Shown: positions 1-5,936 of the stretch, in pieces | Layout of the letters: every line of letters starts with the position of its first letter | Numbering within the stretch: the stretch's first letter is position 1 | Source of the DNA: Angelakisella sp. | Lineage (GTDB): Bacteria > Bacillota > Clostridia > Oscillospirales > Ruminococcaceae | DNA: 8,134 bases | NCBI GenBank assembly: GCA_022795575.1 | Contig: JAAWGY010000092.1 | Coordinates: 1 to 8,134, forward strand | Direction of reading: 5' to 3' | Made by a program: the position numbers and the translations under genes | The notes under the pieces: generated by a model | Databases searched by the model: none | Seen by the model: the letters and a program-made list of their open reading frames with translations, nothing else | Told to the model about the DNA's origin: nothing

Positions 1-300
1 ACGGCCAAAGGCGTCAGTCGCTTGGGGGGCGCTCCCCTAACGCCGCCTGGACCGCTTGGGCTCGGTTCTTCTGCTTGGGTGACAGCCTCAATCTCAACGC
101 CCGGTTGCTCAATGCTTGGTTGGGCGGCTGGCCCTGCCGGGGGACAGGCTCCAGCAGCCTTGCGGGGGGAGCGTTATGGCCCGCTCCCTCCTTCCGGTTG
201 GCCTGACAAGGTGCCTCCGGCGGATCTGATTCCCTGCGGGGGGATGTGGGGGGCTGGCTTTTGTGGCCTTTTTGGGGCTATGCGTAACTGAAAATGTACA
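1..300. other. GC-rich stretch without a recognised gene
   Basis: I see no supportable gene here. One plus-strand frame stays open from the window edge to a stop at 289-291, but its translation is rich in Gly, Pro and Ala with no recognisable domain or ribosome binding site, and the opposite strand is also open for long stretches, as expected of GC-rich noncoding DNA. The clearest structure is a strong inverted repeat at 164-173/182-191 (separate entry), with a smaller one at 147-151/157-161 (AGGCT, CCAGC loop, AGCCT). The stretch continues directly into the structured DNA at 330-470, so it may be part of the same element. A mobile-element origin is possible, but nothing in the sequence proves it. 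Confidence 0.4.
164..191. repeat. Strong GC-rich inverted repeat (hairpin)
   Basis: The arms at 164-173 and 182-191 pair over 10 bp with one G-U wobble (core GGGAGCG / CGCTCCC) around an 8-base loop, TTATGGCC. No T-run follows on either side, so a plain intrinsic terminator is unlikely. It could be an RNA hairpin or a protein-binding or nicking site; the role is unknown. Confidence 0.5.
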
Positions 301-337
301 CGCCTCGACCGCCTGCCCGGTGGGGGAGTAGTATGTA

Positions 338-438
338 ATAGACTTGTAGTTTGTGTCTATATTTAGGCCGTTGGAAAATCCCTGCCAATTCGGCGCACCG
401 GGCGCAAAGGCGATTGGTACAGTCTCTTCGGATAAGAG
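338..438 (+). other. Structured segment with two competing helices next to a terminator
   Basis: Read rightward, this segment holds several pairings. They are ATAGAC/GTCTAT (338-343/355-360), TGCCAAT/ATTGGTA (383-389/413-419, one G-U) with GCGC/GCGC nested inside (393-396/402-405), and TCTCTT/AAGAGA (423-428/434-439), followed at once by the terminator stem at 439-468. A second helix is also possible: GCCG-TTGG (367-374) with CCAA-TT-CGGC (385-394, two-base bulge). It uses the same CCAA and therefore excludes the first pairing. That is the layout of a switching leader or small regulatory RNA. I find no convincing plus-strand promoter and no gene after the terminator. The strand and even transcription are inferred. 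Confidence 0.35.
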
Positions 439-1032
439 AAAAGCACGGGCCCTTCGGCCCGTGCTTTTTGTTCCTATTCAGTTTTGGCCACGATTCGTAC
501 AAGCTTTCCGGTTGTTGGGATCCCGGTGTCTGGCACAATCTATGGTCTGCGGTCCTACCGCTCCTGTTGCTTTGTGACTGCCTGTTTCCTCACATAGGGA
601 GATGGTTCCCTTTTCCTGCCAGGCACTGGGTCAGGTCCATCCAGCATGATGACCTCTGTCACCTCCCGGAGGGATCCCCTCCGCCTGGGTGTGGAGCCTG
701 CCGCCGGCGCTGGAGCATTTCTCAGAAAATATCGTGCAGTAAGGCAGTCCCGGACTGACAGCTACCAGTCCCAAAGCCCTGTTGCGAAGCTGTGTCCATT
801 GGACTCACCCCTTTCCTTTCTTGCTGCTTTTCATGGGTGTGGTTACTCTTTGTCTTTGCTGTACATTGGAATCGGTCCCTTCGCTTTTCCTTCGCAGCGT
901 CTCAGAACACCTTAGTACATTGGAGTATCCCTTTCCAGCCCTTACGGCTACCCATGCTTTGAAACCAGAAGGTGCGCCTTTTGCTGGCTTGGGGCTTTTC
1001 CTCTGCCTTTGCTCTGCGCCCCTCTTGTTTCT
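434..1032 (-). ncRNA. Candidate large structured noncoding RNA (about 590 nt)
   Basis: What is seen: a near-consensus promoter ends about 7 bases before 1032, a 13-bp terminator closes the unit at 439-468, and no frame between them has a plausible start, ribosome binding site and protein-like translation. The minus-strand RNA is purine-rich, with A-rich linkers between short perfect helices. In transcript order these are GAAAC/GUUUC (1031-1027/965-961) enclosing GGGGC/GCCCC (1022-1018/995-991); CACCC/GGGUG (839-835/810-806); GUCC-AAU-GGAC (804-794); ACAGCU/AGCUGU (793-788/763-758) or alternatively GGACUG/CAGUCC (771-766/757-752); CGGAGGG/CCCUCCG (683-677/673-667); UGAC/GUCA (661-658/653-650); GGGA/UCCC (610-607/600-597); and UUGUG/CACAA (576-572/538-534) around GCGGU-AGG-ACCGC (561-549). 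Strand-pairing is symmetric, so the strand rests on the promoter. Known large RNAs such as ROOL are about this long and found in Firmicutes; membership is only a guess. I found none of the RNase P, tmRNA, SRP or rRNA signatures I looked for. Confidence 0.55.
439..468 (-). terminator. Intrinsic terminator, probably bidirectional
   Basis: The stem has 13 perfect base pairs (439-451 with 456-468) and a four-base loop (CTTC on plus, GAAG on minus). The GC-rich core is GCACGGGCC/GGCCCGTGC. The outer A4/T4 gives a U-tract in both directions: TTTTT at 465-469 on plus, and TTTTCTCTT on minus. It is the expected end of the leftward RNA that starts near 1032, and it may also stop a rightward RNA from 330-438. 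Confidence 0.85.
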
Positions 1033-1038
1033 GATATA

Positions 1039-1067
1039 AGAATACCATACCCGTTTTGGTTTGTCAA
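1039..1067 (-). promoter_or_regulatory. Leftward sigma-70 type promoter
   Basis: On the minus strand TTGACA (1067-1062) is followed by a 17-bp spacer and TATTCT (1044-1039), which matches the consensus -35 box exactly and the -10 box at four of six bases. The DNA upstream of the -35 (1068-1105) is almost pure A/T, like an UP element. The expected start is A1032 or G1031. No protein gene follows, so its product would be the noncoding RNA at 434-1032. Confidence 0.7.
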
Positions 1068-1071
1068 TAGG

Positions 1072-1101
1072 TTATAAAAAATTTTCTCAATGTTTTTATA
1101 A
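1072..1101. repeat. A/T-only inverted repeat
   Basis: TTATAAAAA (1072-1080) and TTTTTATAA (1093-1101) form a perfect 9-bp inverted repeat around 12 bases. It lies after the stop of the permease gene (1142) and just upstream of the leftward promoter. With no G-C pair it would be a weak terminator, and its A/T content may serve as an UP element instead. Confidence 0.45.
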
Positions 1102-1141
1102 AATAGTGATGATGGACGGCTTGTGGCAGTTTGGGCACCCC

Positions 1142-2578
1142 TTAACCGGAAACGATCCGGTAGTACGCCTTGGCGGTGGCCAGATAGGCGGCGATATAGA
1201 GGACCACAAAAACCACCACCGCCGCCCCGCTCCCCAGCAGCACCGTCCCCTGGCTGATGCACAGGATGTCAAAAAGGCGTATCAGTACCGGCGTGGCAAA
1301 GCACAGGTGCATCAGCGCCATCAGCAGGGGGAGCAGAAAGACCAGCGTCACCTGCCGCCGCACCGTGGCCCGCACCATGCCGCCGCTCATCCCCACCCGG
1401 CGCATCACGATGTAGCCGTCCCGGTCCTCGCTGCCCTCGACGATCTGCTTGTAGTACATCACCAGCACGGTGCAGAGGAGGAAGGCGGCGCCGAAGAAGA
1501 TCCCCAAAAAGGCCAGGGTGCCAAAGAACACCGTGATTTCCTCCGGGGAGATCTGCTCCAGGTTGAGGGAGACCACCCCCGGGCGGTTGGCGGTGCCCAG
1601 CAGCGCCATCACCTCCCCCTGGCCAAAGGCCACCGTCAGGGTGCAACAGAGGGTGACTAAGGTCATGGTGCCAAAGAGGCAGATGTTGGCCAGCCCCGCC
1701 CCGTTTTTCCGCATCCGGTGGAGCATCCCCGACAGGGTGACGAAGTTTTGGGGCCGGTAGTAGAAGCCCTTGTTGGCCTTCAGCGCCTTTAGGCAGTAGA
1801 TGCTGCCAAAGATGAACACCCCATAGGTGCCCAGGGCCGCCAGCAGGGAGGCCAGGAAAAAGACGGGGACCACCATCAGGGCCAGCATGGGATCGTGGTA
1901 GGCCCGGATGGCCACGGTGTAGCCGCCCCCCAGCAGCGCCACCCCAAGGATGCAGCCGATGACCCCGAACCGGGGGTCCTTCTCCCCGGCGTGGTCCTCC
2001 CGGAGCAGTTCGGTGGGGGTTGCCAGGGAAAGATGGGCAAAGCTGCCGGCGAGGCACCCCAAAAAGATTACCCCGAACAGCCCGGCGGTGATGGCCAGGG
2101 CGCCGGGGGCCACCTGGGGGGTGTAATCGGCGGTGATGCCGGCCAGCCTTAGCAGCAGCCCCGCCGAAAGGCCCATCAGCAGCAGCCCCGCCCCCAGCCC
2201 AACCACAAGGCTGATGGCCAGGCTGTACAGCGTCTCGAACAGGAGCACCGCCCCCACGTGCCGCCGCTCCAGGCCCAGCACCCCGTAAAGCCCCAGCTCC
2301 CGGCGGCGGCGCTTCATCAAAAAGCTGTTGATGTACCAAAGGAAGGGGCCGCAGACCACCGGCAGCAGCAGGGTGGCTACCGTCATCAGGCCATGGAGGG
2401 TTCCGCTGCCGGGGATGGCGCGGGCAAAGCTGCGGGATTCCGAGATGTTGCAGACGGTAAAAAAGAGGCAGACAATGAGGGAGGCCGCCCCCAAAAAGGG
2501 CAGGTAGTCCCGGCGGTTGCTCCGGAGGTTGCAAAGGGCCAGGTAGGGACACAGGAGCGCGTTACGCACTTTCGGCAT
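1142..2578 (-). CDS. FtsX/BceB-type ABC transporter permease with reduced extracellular domain
   Basis: This is the membrane subunit of an ABC transporter of the BceAB/MacB-like class, whose members mostly remove or sense cell-wall-active peptides. The 478 residues show ten likely helices, near 28-44, 62-84, 111-134, 158-180, 205-225, 231-260, 296-318, 350-375, 410-432 and 445-468. A basic cytoplasmic segment typical of FtsX domains (RRRRELGLYGVLGL) starts at 90, and a BceB-like stretch follows at 278-310 (FVTLSGMLHRMRKN at its start). BceB proteins usually have about 630-660 residues with a roughly 200-residue outer domain between helices 7 and 8; here that gap is only about 30 residues (319-350). 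The second repeat after it (YYKQIVEGSEDRDGYIVMRRVG, near 375-396) matches the BceB pattern. The gene overlaps the end of the ATPase gene by 17 bp. A purine run touches the ATG at 2578, so GTG at 2569 (three codons later) has better ribosome-site spacing and may be the true start. The exact substrate is unknown. Confidence 0.85.
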   Translation of the reverse strand: MPKVRNALLCPYLALCNLRSNRRDYLPFLGAASLIVCLFFTVCNISESRSFARAIPGSGTLHGLMTVATLLLPVVCGPFLWYINSFLMKRRRRELGLYGVLGLERRHVGAVLLFETLYSLAISLVVGLGAGLLLMGLSAGLLLRLAGITADYTPQVAPGALAITAGLFGVIFLGCLAGSFAHLSLATPTELLREDHAGEKDPRFGVIGCILGVALLGGGYTVAIRAYHDPMLALMVVPVFFLASLLAALGTYGVFIFGSIYCLKALKANKGFYYRPQNFVTLSGMLHRMRKNGAGLANICLFGTMTLVTLCCTLTVAFGQGEVMALLGTANRPGVVSLNLEQISPEEITVFFGTLAFLGIFFGAAFLLCTVLVMYYKQIVEGSEDRDGYIVMRRVGMSGGMVRATVRRQVTLVFLLPLLMALMHLCFATPVLIRLFDILCISQGTVLLGSGAAVVVFVVLYIAAYLATAKAYYRIVSG

Positions 2579-3320
2579 CCCCCTTCCCCAAAGCGGCCAG
2601 CCCGTCGGCCACCTGCTGGTAAAAGTTCTCCCCGGGCCGGCGGCGGAGCTCCCAGGCCAGCCGGCCGTCCCGCAAAAACAGCACCCGGTCCCCCCGGGAC
2701 GCCGCCTGGACGCTGTGTGTCACCATCACGATGGTCTGGCCCTCCCGGTTTTCCTGCCGGAGGAGCTCCAGCAGCTCCCCGGCGGAGCGGGAATCCAGGG
2801 CTCCGGTGGGCTCGTCCGCCAGCAGCAGGCCGGGCCGGGTGATCAGCGCCCGGGCCGCCGCCGCCCGCTGCCGCTGCCCGCCGGAGACCTCATAGGGGTA
2901 CTTGTTCAGCAGCCGGTGGATGCCCAGCCGCTCCGCCAGGGGGAGGAGCCGGTCGGTCATCTCCCGGAAGGGGAGGTTGGCCAGCACCAGGGGCAGGATG
3001 ATGTTATCCCCCAGGGAGAAGGTATCCAGCAGGCAGTGGTCCTGGAAGATAAACCCCAGGTGGTCCCGGCGGAAGGCGGAAAGCTGCCGCCCCGGGATGC
3101 TTGCCAGCTCCTGCCCCTCCAGCAGCACCGCCCCGCCGGTGGGCCGGTCCAGGGAGGCCAGGAGGTTCAGGAGGGTGCTTTTGCCGCTGCCGCTCTCCCC
3201 CATCACCGCCACAAACTCCCCCTCCTCCACCGCAAAGGAGACGCCCCGCAGGGCGGCGGTACGGTTGCCGCCCCGGGAGGTATAGACCTTTTGCAGATCG
3301 CGCACTTCCAATAAAGACAT
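2562..3320 (-). CDS. ABC transporter ATP-binding protein (BceA/MacB/LolD-like)
   Basis: This 252-residue ATPase would power the permease encoded next to it. All motifs are intact: Walker A GESGSGKST (41-49), Q-loop Q93 (IFQDHCLLD), signature SGGQRQR (146-152), Walker B LLLADEP (165-171), the D-loop just after it (GALD) and switch histidine H202. The phrase TGALDS and the overall length are typical of the BceA/MacB/LolD family, whose ATPases pair with FtsX-type permeases. The ATG at 3320 is supported by AAAGAGGG about eight bases upstream. It is the first gene of a two-gene minus-strand operon; its last 17 bases overlap the permease start, which implies translational coupling. Its leader contains two hairpins (3344-3395). 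No sensor kinase or response regulator gene is seen in the window, so induction by a Bce-type two-component system cannot be shown. Confidence 0.92.
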   Translation of the reverse strand: MSLLEVRDLQKVYTSRGGNRTAALRGVSFAVEEGEFVAVMGESGSGKSTLLNLLASLDRPTGGAVLLEGQELASIPGRQLSAFRRDHLGFIFQDHCLLDTFSLGDNIILPLVLANLPFREMTDRLLPLAERLGIHRLLNKYPYEVSGGQRQRAAAARALITRPGLLLADEPTGALDSRSAGELLELLRQENREGQTIVMVTHSVQAASRGDRVLFLRDGRLAWELRRRPGENFYQQVADGLAALGKGDAESA

Positions 3321-3343
3321 CTGTCAAACCCTCTTTCGTTTTA

Positions 3344-3395
3344 TTGCCGAAGTATGCAGCTTGCCGGCAAGCTACGTGCGGCGGCTTGCGCCGCC
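3344..3395 (-). promoter_or_regulatory. Hairpin-rich leader of the minus-strand ABC operon
   Basis: On the minus strand GGCGGC-GCAA-GCCGCC (3395-3380, a GNRA-type loop) is followed by the perfect 16-bp palindrome AGCTTGCCGGCAAGCT (3373-3358). The palindrome's TTGCCG can instead pair with CGGCAA at 3349-3344, close to the ribosome binding site, so the last two pairings compete. This could be an operator, an attenuator or an mRNA-stability element. I could not identify a convincing -35/-10 pair for this operon. Confidence 0.45.
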
Positions 3396-3493
3396 CTTTG
3401 TTTACCAAAACGAGGCGGCGGCAAACGGGACTCCAGGTATTTTGTAAACAATCTGTGACCGACCCAGGGAGCCCCCTCTTCCGCCGCCACCGG

Positions 3494-3540
3494 CCGGAGG
3501 AATCCGGAGGAAACGGGAGGAAAACCGAAAAAAACCGGAA
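3494..3540. repeat. Helically phased short repeats upstream of the pot promoter
   Basis: Five consecutive units of 10-11 bp begin with CCGG, CGGG or CCGA and end in an A-run. They start at 3494 (CCGGAGGAAT), 3504 (CCGGAGGAAA), 3514 (CGGGAGGAAAA), 3525 (CCGAAAAAAA) and 3535 (CCGGAA, running into T7). The spacing matches one helical turn, so the A-runs lie on one face of the DNA, as in bent DNA or an array of binding sites. The array ends about 35 bp before the -35 box. Confidence 0.5.
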
Positions 3541-3566
3541 TTTTTTTGGATTTTCCCGGAAATTCC
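3537..3566. promoter_or_regulatory. Inverted repeat, possible operator of the pot operon
   Basis: GGAATTT (3537-3543) and AAATTCC (3560-3566) form a perfect 7-bp inverted repeat, ending 10 bp before the -35 box. A smaller one, TTTCC-C-GGAAA (3552-3562), is nested in it. The position suits an activator or regulator site, but no regulator is known from this window. Confidence 0.35.
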
Positions 3567-3576
3567 CCCAAAACTC

Positions 3577-3604
3577 TTGACAAAATCCGGAAATATGGTA
3601 TATT
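3577..3604 (+). promoter_or_regulatory. Rightward promoter of the potABCD operon
   Basis: TTGACA (3577-3582, perfect -35) is followed by a 16-bp spacer and TATATT (3599-3604), with TGG directly before it, giving an extended -10. The expected start is near 3611. It is the only strong plus-strand promoter I found before potA, and it implies an untranslated leader of about 450 nt. Confidence 0.7.
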
Positions 3605-3607
3605 TTC

Positions 3608-4036
3608 TGTGGGCAACCCCGCACGATTCCAGTTTGCGGCTTGACACCCAAAAATCCCGCCGGACCCGGGAGGACTCCCGCTTTTCTCCGGCGAAATTTC
3701 TGCGGTACAATCTGTGATCCCGGAATCCGGTGACGGGAGGGCCTTTTTTGCATCTGTAGGCAAAAGTCGATGGACCTGCCACCGCGGCAGCCGCTGCGGG
3801 ACAGGTCCGAAAAGTGCGGCGCGGCAATGCCCCGGTCTGGAAGGTGTGCAGGCGCGAAGAGCTGCACCCGTTGCCAAGGCGCGCAGGCTTGATGTCAGCC
3901 TGCGCGGGGCGGCATAGGGTACCGCTTTTGCTTCTGCCATCCATAGCAAGCCCTTTGCGGGGATGGGGCCAAAGCCAAACCGCGTGCGGGAAGGACAGAC
4001 TTCCCGCATCCATGGGCGCCGGGGAACCCCCGGCGT
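3608..4036 (+). promoter_or_regulatory. Long structured 5' leader of potABCD
   Basis: The predicted leader has no credible gene but many stem-loops. These are TGTGGG/CCCGCA (3608-3613/3618-3623, one G-U), CGCCGG/CCGGCG (3658-3663/3688-3693) enclosing CGGGA/TCCCG (3667-3671/3676-3680), and TCCCG/CGGGA (3718-3722/3734-3738) with T6 five bases later. Next come GGACCTG/CAGGTCC (3772-3778/3802-3808) extended by CCGCGGC/GCTGCGG (3782-3788/3793-3799, one G-U), and GGCAA/TTGCC (3823-3827/3871-3875) around GTGCAG/CTGCAC (3846-3851/3862-3867). Last are a perfect 10-bp stem (3880-3889/3897-3906), CCATCC/GGATGG (3937-3942/3961-3966), a 9-bp stem TGCGGGAAG/CTTCCCGCA (3985-3993/4000-4008), and CGCCGGGG/CCCCGGCG (4017-4024/4028-4035), just upstream of the ribosome binding site. 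It matches no riboswitch class I know. It could control polyamine uptake or contain a separate small RNA. Confidence 0.45.
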
Positions 4037-4064
4037 ACTATCCGCAAAGGGGGATGCATTTTTT

Positions 4065-5114
4065 ATGAACAGCAGCGCCATCATCAGCCTGCGGGGGATC
4101 CGGGTGGATTACGACGGGGAGCCGGTGCTCCACGGGTTGGACCTGGATATTATGGACAAGGAGTTTATCACCTTCCTTGGCCCCTCCGGGTGCGGCAAGA
4201 CCACCACCCTGCGCATCATCGGCGGCTTTATCGAGCCGCTGGCGGGGGACATCTTCTTCGAGGGCAAGCGGATCAACGGCCTGCCGCCCTACAAGCGGCA
4301 GGTAAACACCGTCTTCCAGCGGTACGCCCTCTTCCCGCACCTCAACGTCTACGAGAACATCGAGTTCGGCCTCAAGATCAGCAAGCTCCCGGAAAAGGAA
4401 CGGCGGCAGCGGGTGGAGGAGGCCCTGAAGCTGGTGAACCTGCAGGGCTACGGGCCCCGGAACATCAACCAGATGTCCGGCGGCCAGCAGCAGCGGGTGG
4501 CCATCGCCCGGGCCATTGTCAACCAGCCCAAGGTGCTGCTGCTGGACGAGCCGCTGGGCGCTTTGGACCTGAAGCTCCGCAAGGAGATGCAGGTGGAGCT
4601 GAAGCGGATCCAGCAGAGCCTGGAGATCACTTTTATCTATGTCACCCACGACCAGGAGGAGGCCCTTACCATGTCCGACCGGGTGGTGGTGATGAAGGAC
4701 GGGGAGATCCTGCAAACCGGCACCCCCCAGGACATCTATAACGAGCCCGCAAACGCCTTTGTGGCGGATTTTATCGGGGAAAGCAACATCATCGACGGCT
4801 TTATGCACAAGGACTTTTTGGTGGAATTCGCCAACGATCTCTTCCCCTGCGTGGATAAGGGCTTTGCCCCCATGGAGCGGGTGCAGGTGGTGATCCGCCC
4901 GGAGGACATCCTCATCCTCCCCGCCGAAAAGGGGAAGATCTCCGGGGTGGTGGAATCGGTGATCTTTAAGGGTGTCCACTACGAGATGATGGTGGAGGCC
5001 CTGGGCTACCACTGGATGATCCACTCCACCATCAGCGTGGAGCCCGGCACCGTCATCGGCATGGACGTCGCGCCGGAGAACATCCACATCATGCAACGGA
5101 TGGAGGAGGAGTGA
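4065..5114 (+). CDS. potA: PotA, polyamine ABC importer ATPase
   Basis: PotA hydrolyses ATP in the cytoplasm to drive polyamine (spermidine/putrescine) uptake through PotB and PotC. The 349-residue product has Walker A GPSGCGKT (39-46), Q-loop Q85 in VFQRYALFPH, signature MSGGQQQR (137-144, Met where Leu is usual), Walker B VLLLDEP (157-163), D-loop ALD, and H195 in THDQEEA. Residues from about 235 form the C-terminal regulatory part, with a TOBE-like domain near 270-345 (VVIRPEDI). Length and motif wording fit the PotA/CysA-type importer family. The frame is open further upstream, but ATG 4065 is chosen because AAAGGGGG lies about 12 bases before it and the protein then begins where homologues do. 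The gene ends in GGAGGAGGAG, which serves as the ribosome binding site of potB, 3 bp downstream. Confidence 0.95.
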   Translation: MNSSAIISLRGIRVDYDGEPVLHGLDLDIMDKEFITFLGPSGCGKTTTLRIIGGFIEPLAGDIFFEGKRINGLPPYKRQVNTVFQRYALFPHLNVYENIEFGLKISKLPEKERRQRVEEALKLVNLQGYGPRNINQMSGGQQQRVAIARAIVNQPKVLLLDEPLGALDLKLRKEMQVELKRIQQSLEITFIYVTHDQEEALTMSDRVVVMKDGEILQTGTPQDIYNEPANAFVADFIGESNIIDGFMHKDFLVEFANDLFPCVDKGFAPMERVQVVIRPEDILILPAEKGKISGVVESVIFKGVHYEMMVEALGYHWMIHSTISVEPGTVIGMDVAPENIHIMQRMEEE

Positions 5115-5117
5115 GCC

Positions 5118-5936
5118 GTGAAGAAATACCAATACGCCGCCCTCCCTTACCTGGTCTGGTCCGCCGTCTTTGTGCTGGTGCCCCTGGGGCTGGTGGCGGT
5201 ATTCGCCCTTACCACCAAGGACGGGGCCTTTACCATCGATAACATCGCCCGGGTATCCAACTACACCCCGGTGTTTATGCGCTCGGTGTGGCTGGCGGTG
5301 CTGGCCACCGCCATCTGCCTGACGGTGGGGTACCCCCTGGCCTACCTGATGAGCCGGATGAAGGGGGTGCACCAGCGCACCATGGTGATGCTCATCATGC
5401 TGCCCATGTGGATCAACTTCCTGCTGCGCACCTATGCCTGGATGACCCTGCTGGAAAACAACGGCGTCATCAACTCGCTGCTGCGGCTGGCGGGGCTGGG
5501 GCCGGTGCGGATGATCAACACCCAGGGGGCGGTGGTGCTGGGGATGGTGTACAACTACCTTCCCTTTATGATCCTGCCCCTTTACTCCATCATGACCAAA
5601 ATCGACAACCGGGTCATCGAGGCGGCCCAGGACCTGGGGGCCAACCCCTTCTGCGTCTTCTCCAGGGTGATCCTTCCCCTCAGCGTCCCCGGCATCTCCA
5701 CCGGCGTCACCATGGTGTTCGTCCCCGCCATCTCCACCTTTATCATCTCCCGGATGCTGGGGGGCGGCTCCAATATGCTGATCGGCGACCTCATCGACGC
5801 CCAGTTTTTGGGCAACGCCTACAACCCCAACTTAGGGGCGGCCATCTCCATGGTGCTGATGGTCTTCATCCTGCTGGTGATGAGCATCTTTAACCAGTTT
5901 GATGATTCCGAGGACAGGGAGGGGCTGCTGATATGA
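5118..5936 (+). CDS. potB: PotB, polyamine ABC importer permease
   Basis: PotB is one of the two inner-membrane subunits that form the polyamine channel and dock onto PotA. The 272 residues contain six likely helices, near 10-31, 57-79, 88-110, 137-158, 190-213 and 238-258. The cytoplasmic EAA loop, which contacts the ATPase, starts at 168 (EAAQDLGANPFCVFSRVILP). The segment MLPMWINFLLRTYAWM (94-109) is characteristic of PotB-type proteins. The start is GTG at 5118, chosen because a very strong GGAGGAGGAG sits six bases upstream inside the end of potA. The stop overlaps the next gene by four bases (ATGA). Length is normal for the family, and no odd features are seen. Confidence 0.94.
   Translation: MKKYQYAALPYLVWSAVFVLVPLGLVAVFALTTKDGAFTIDNIARVSNYTPVFMRSVWLAVLATAICLTVGYPLAYLMSRMKGVHQRTMVMLIMLPMWINFLLRTYAWMTLLENNGVINSLLRLAGLGPVRMINTQGAVVLGMVYNYLPFMILPLYSIMTKIDNRVIEAAQDLGANPFCVFSRVILPLSVPGISTGVTMVFVPAISTFIISRMLGGGSNMLIGDLIDAQFLGNAYNPNLGAAISMVLMVFILLVMSIFNQFDDSEDREGLLI

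Noticed and set aside
22..291. Open plus-strand frame, 89 codons
   Set aside because: Low-complexity Gly/Pro/Ala translation, no ribosome binding site, no domain, and other frames are equally open.
385..419. Resemblance to a cyclic-di-GMP riboswitch (GCGCAAAGGC)
   Set aside because: Only a few bases match; the conserved core and paired stems of that class are not present.
278..538. Open minus-strand frame crossing the terminator
   Set aside because: Starts with TTG without a ribosome site and translates straight through the 13-bp terminator hairpin; the candidate RNA explains the region better.
351..758. Open plus-strand frame, 135 codons
   Set aside because: It also crosses the terminator, is rich in Cys, Trp and Arg without a recognisable fold, and runs antisense to the candidate RNA.
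1269..2552. Second long minus-strand frame inside the permease gene
   Set aside because: Pro/Gly/Arg-rich translation typical of a frame shifted by one base in GC-rich DNA; the other frame has ten clear membrane helices.
3641..3646. Second TTGACA downstream of the pot promoter
   Set aside because: No -10-like hexamer at a workable distance (the expected place reads ACCCGG).
3909..3929. GCGG/CCGC stem followed by TTTT in the pot leader as a terminator
   Set aside because: Only four base pairs with a nine-base loop; too weak to call.
3402..4084. Long minus-strand frames in the intergenic stretch between the operons
   Set aside because: No ribosome site or recognisable domain, and the translations pass through the pot promoter and its hairpins.
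4038..5372. Long minus-strand open frame opposite potA and potB
   Set aside because: His/Val/Leu/Gln-rich shadow of a GC-rich gene; potA motifs on the plus strand are intact.
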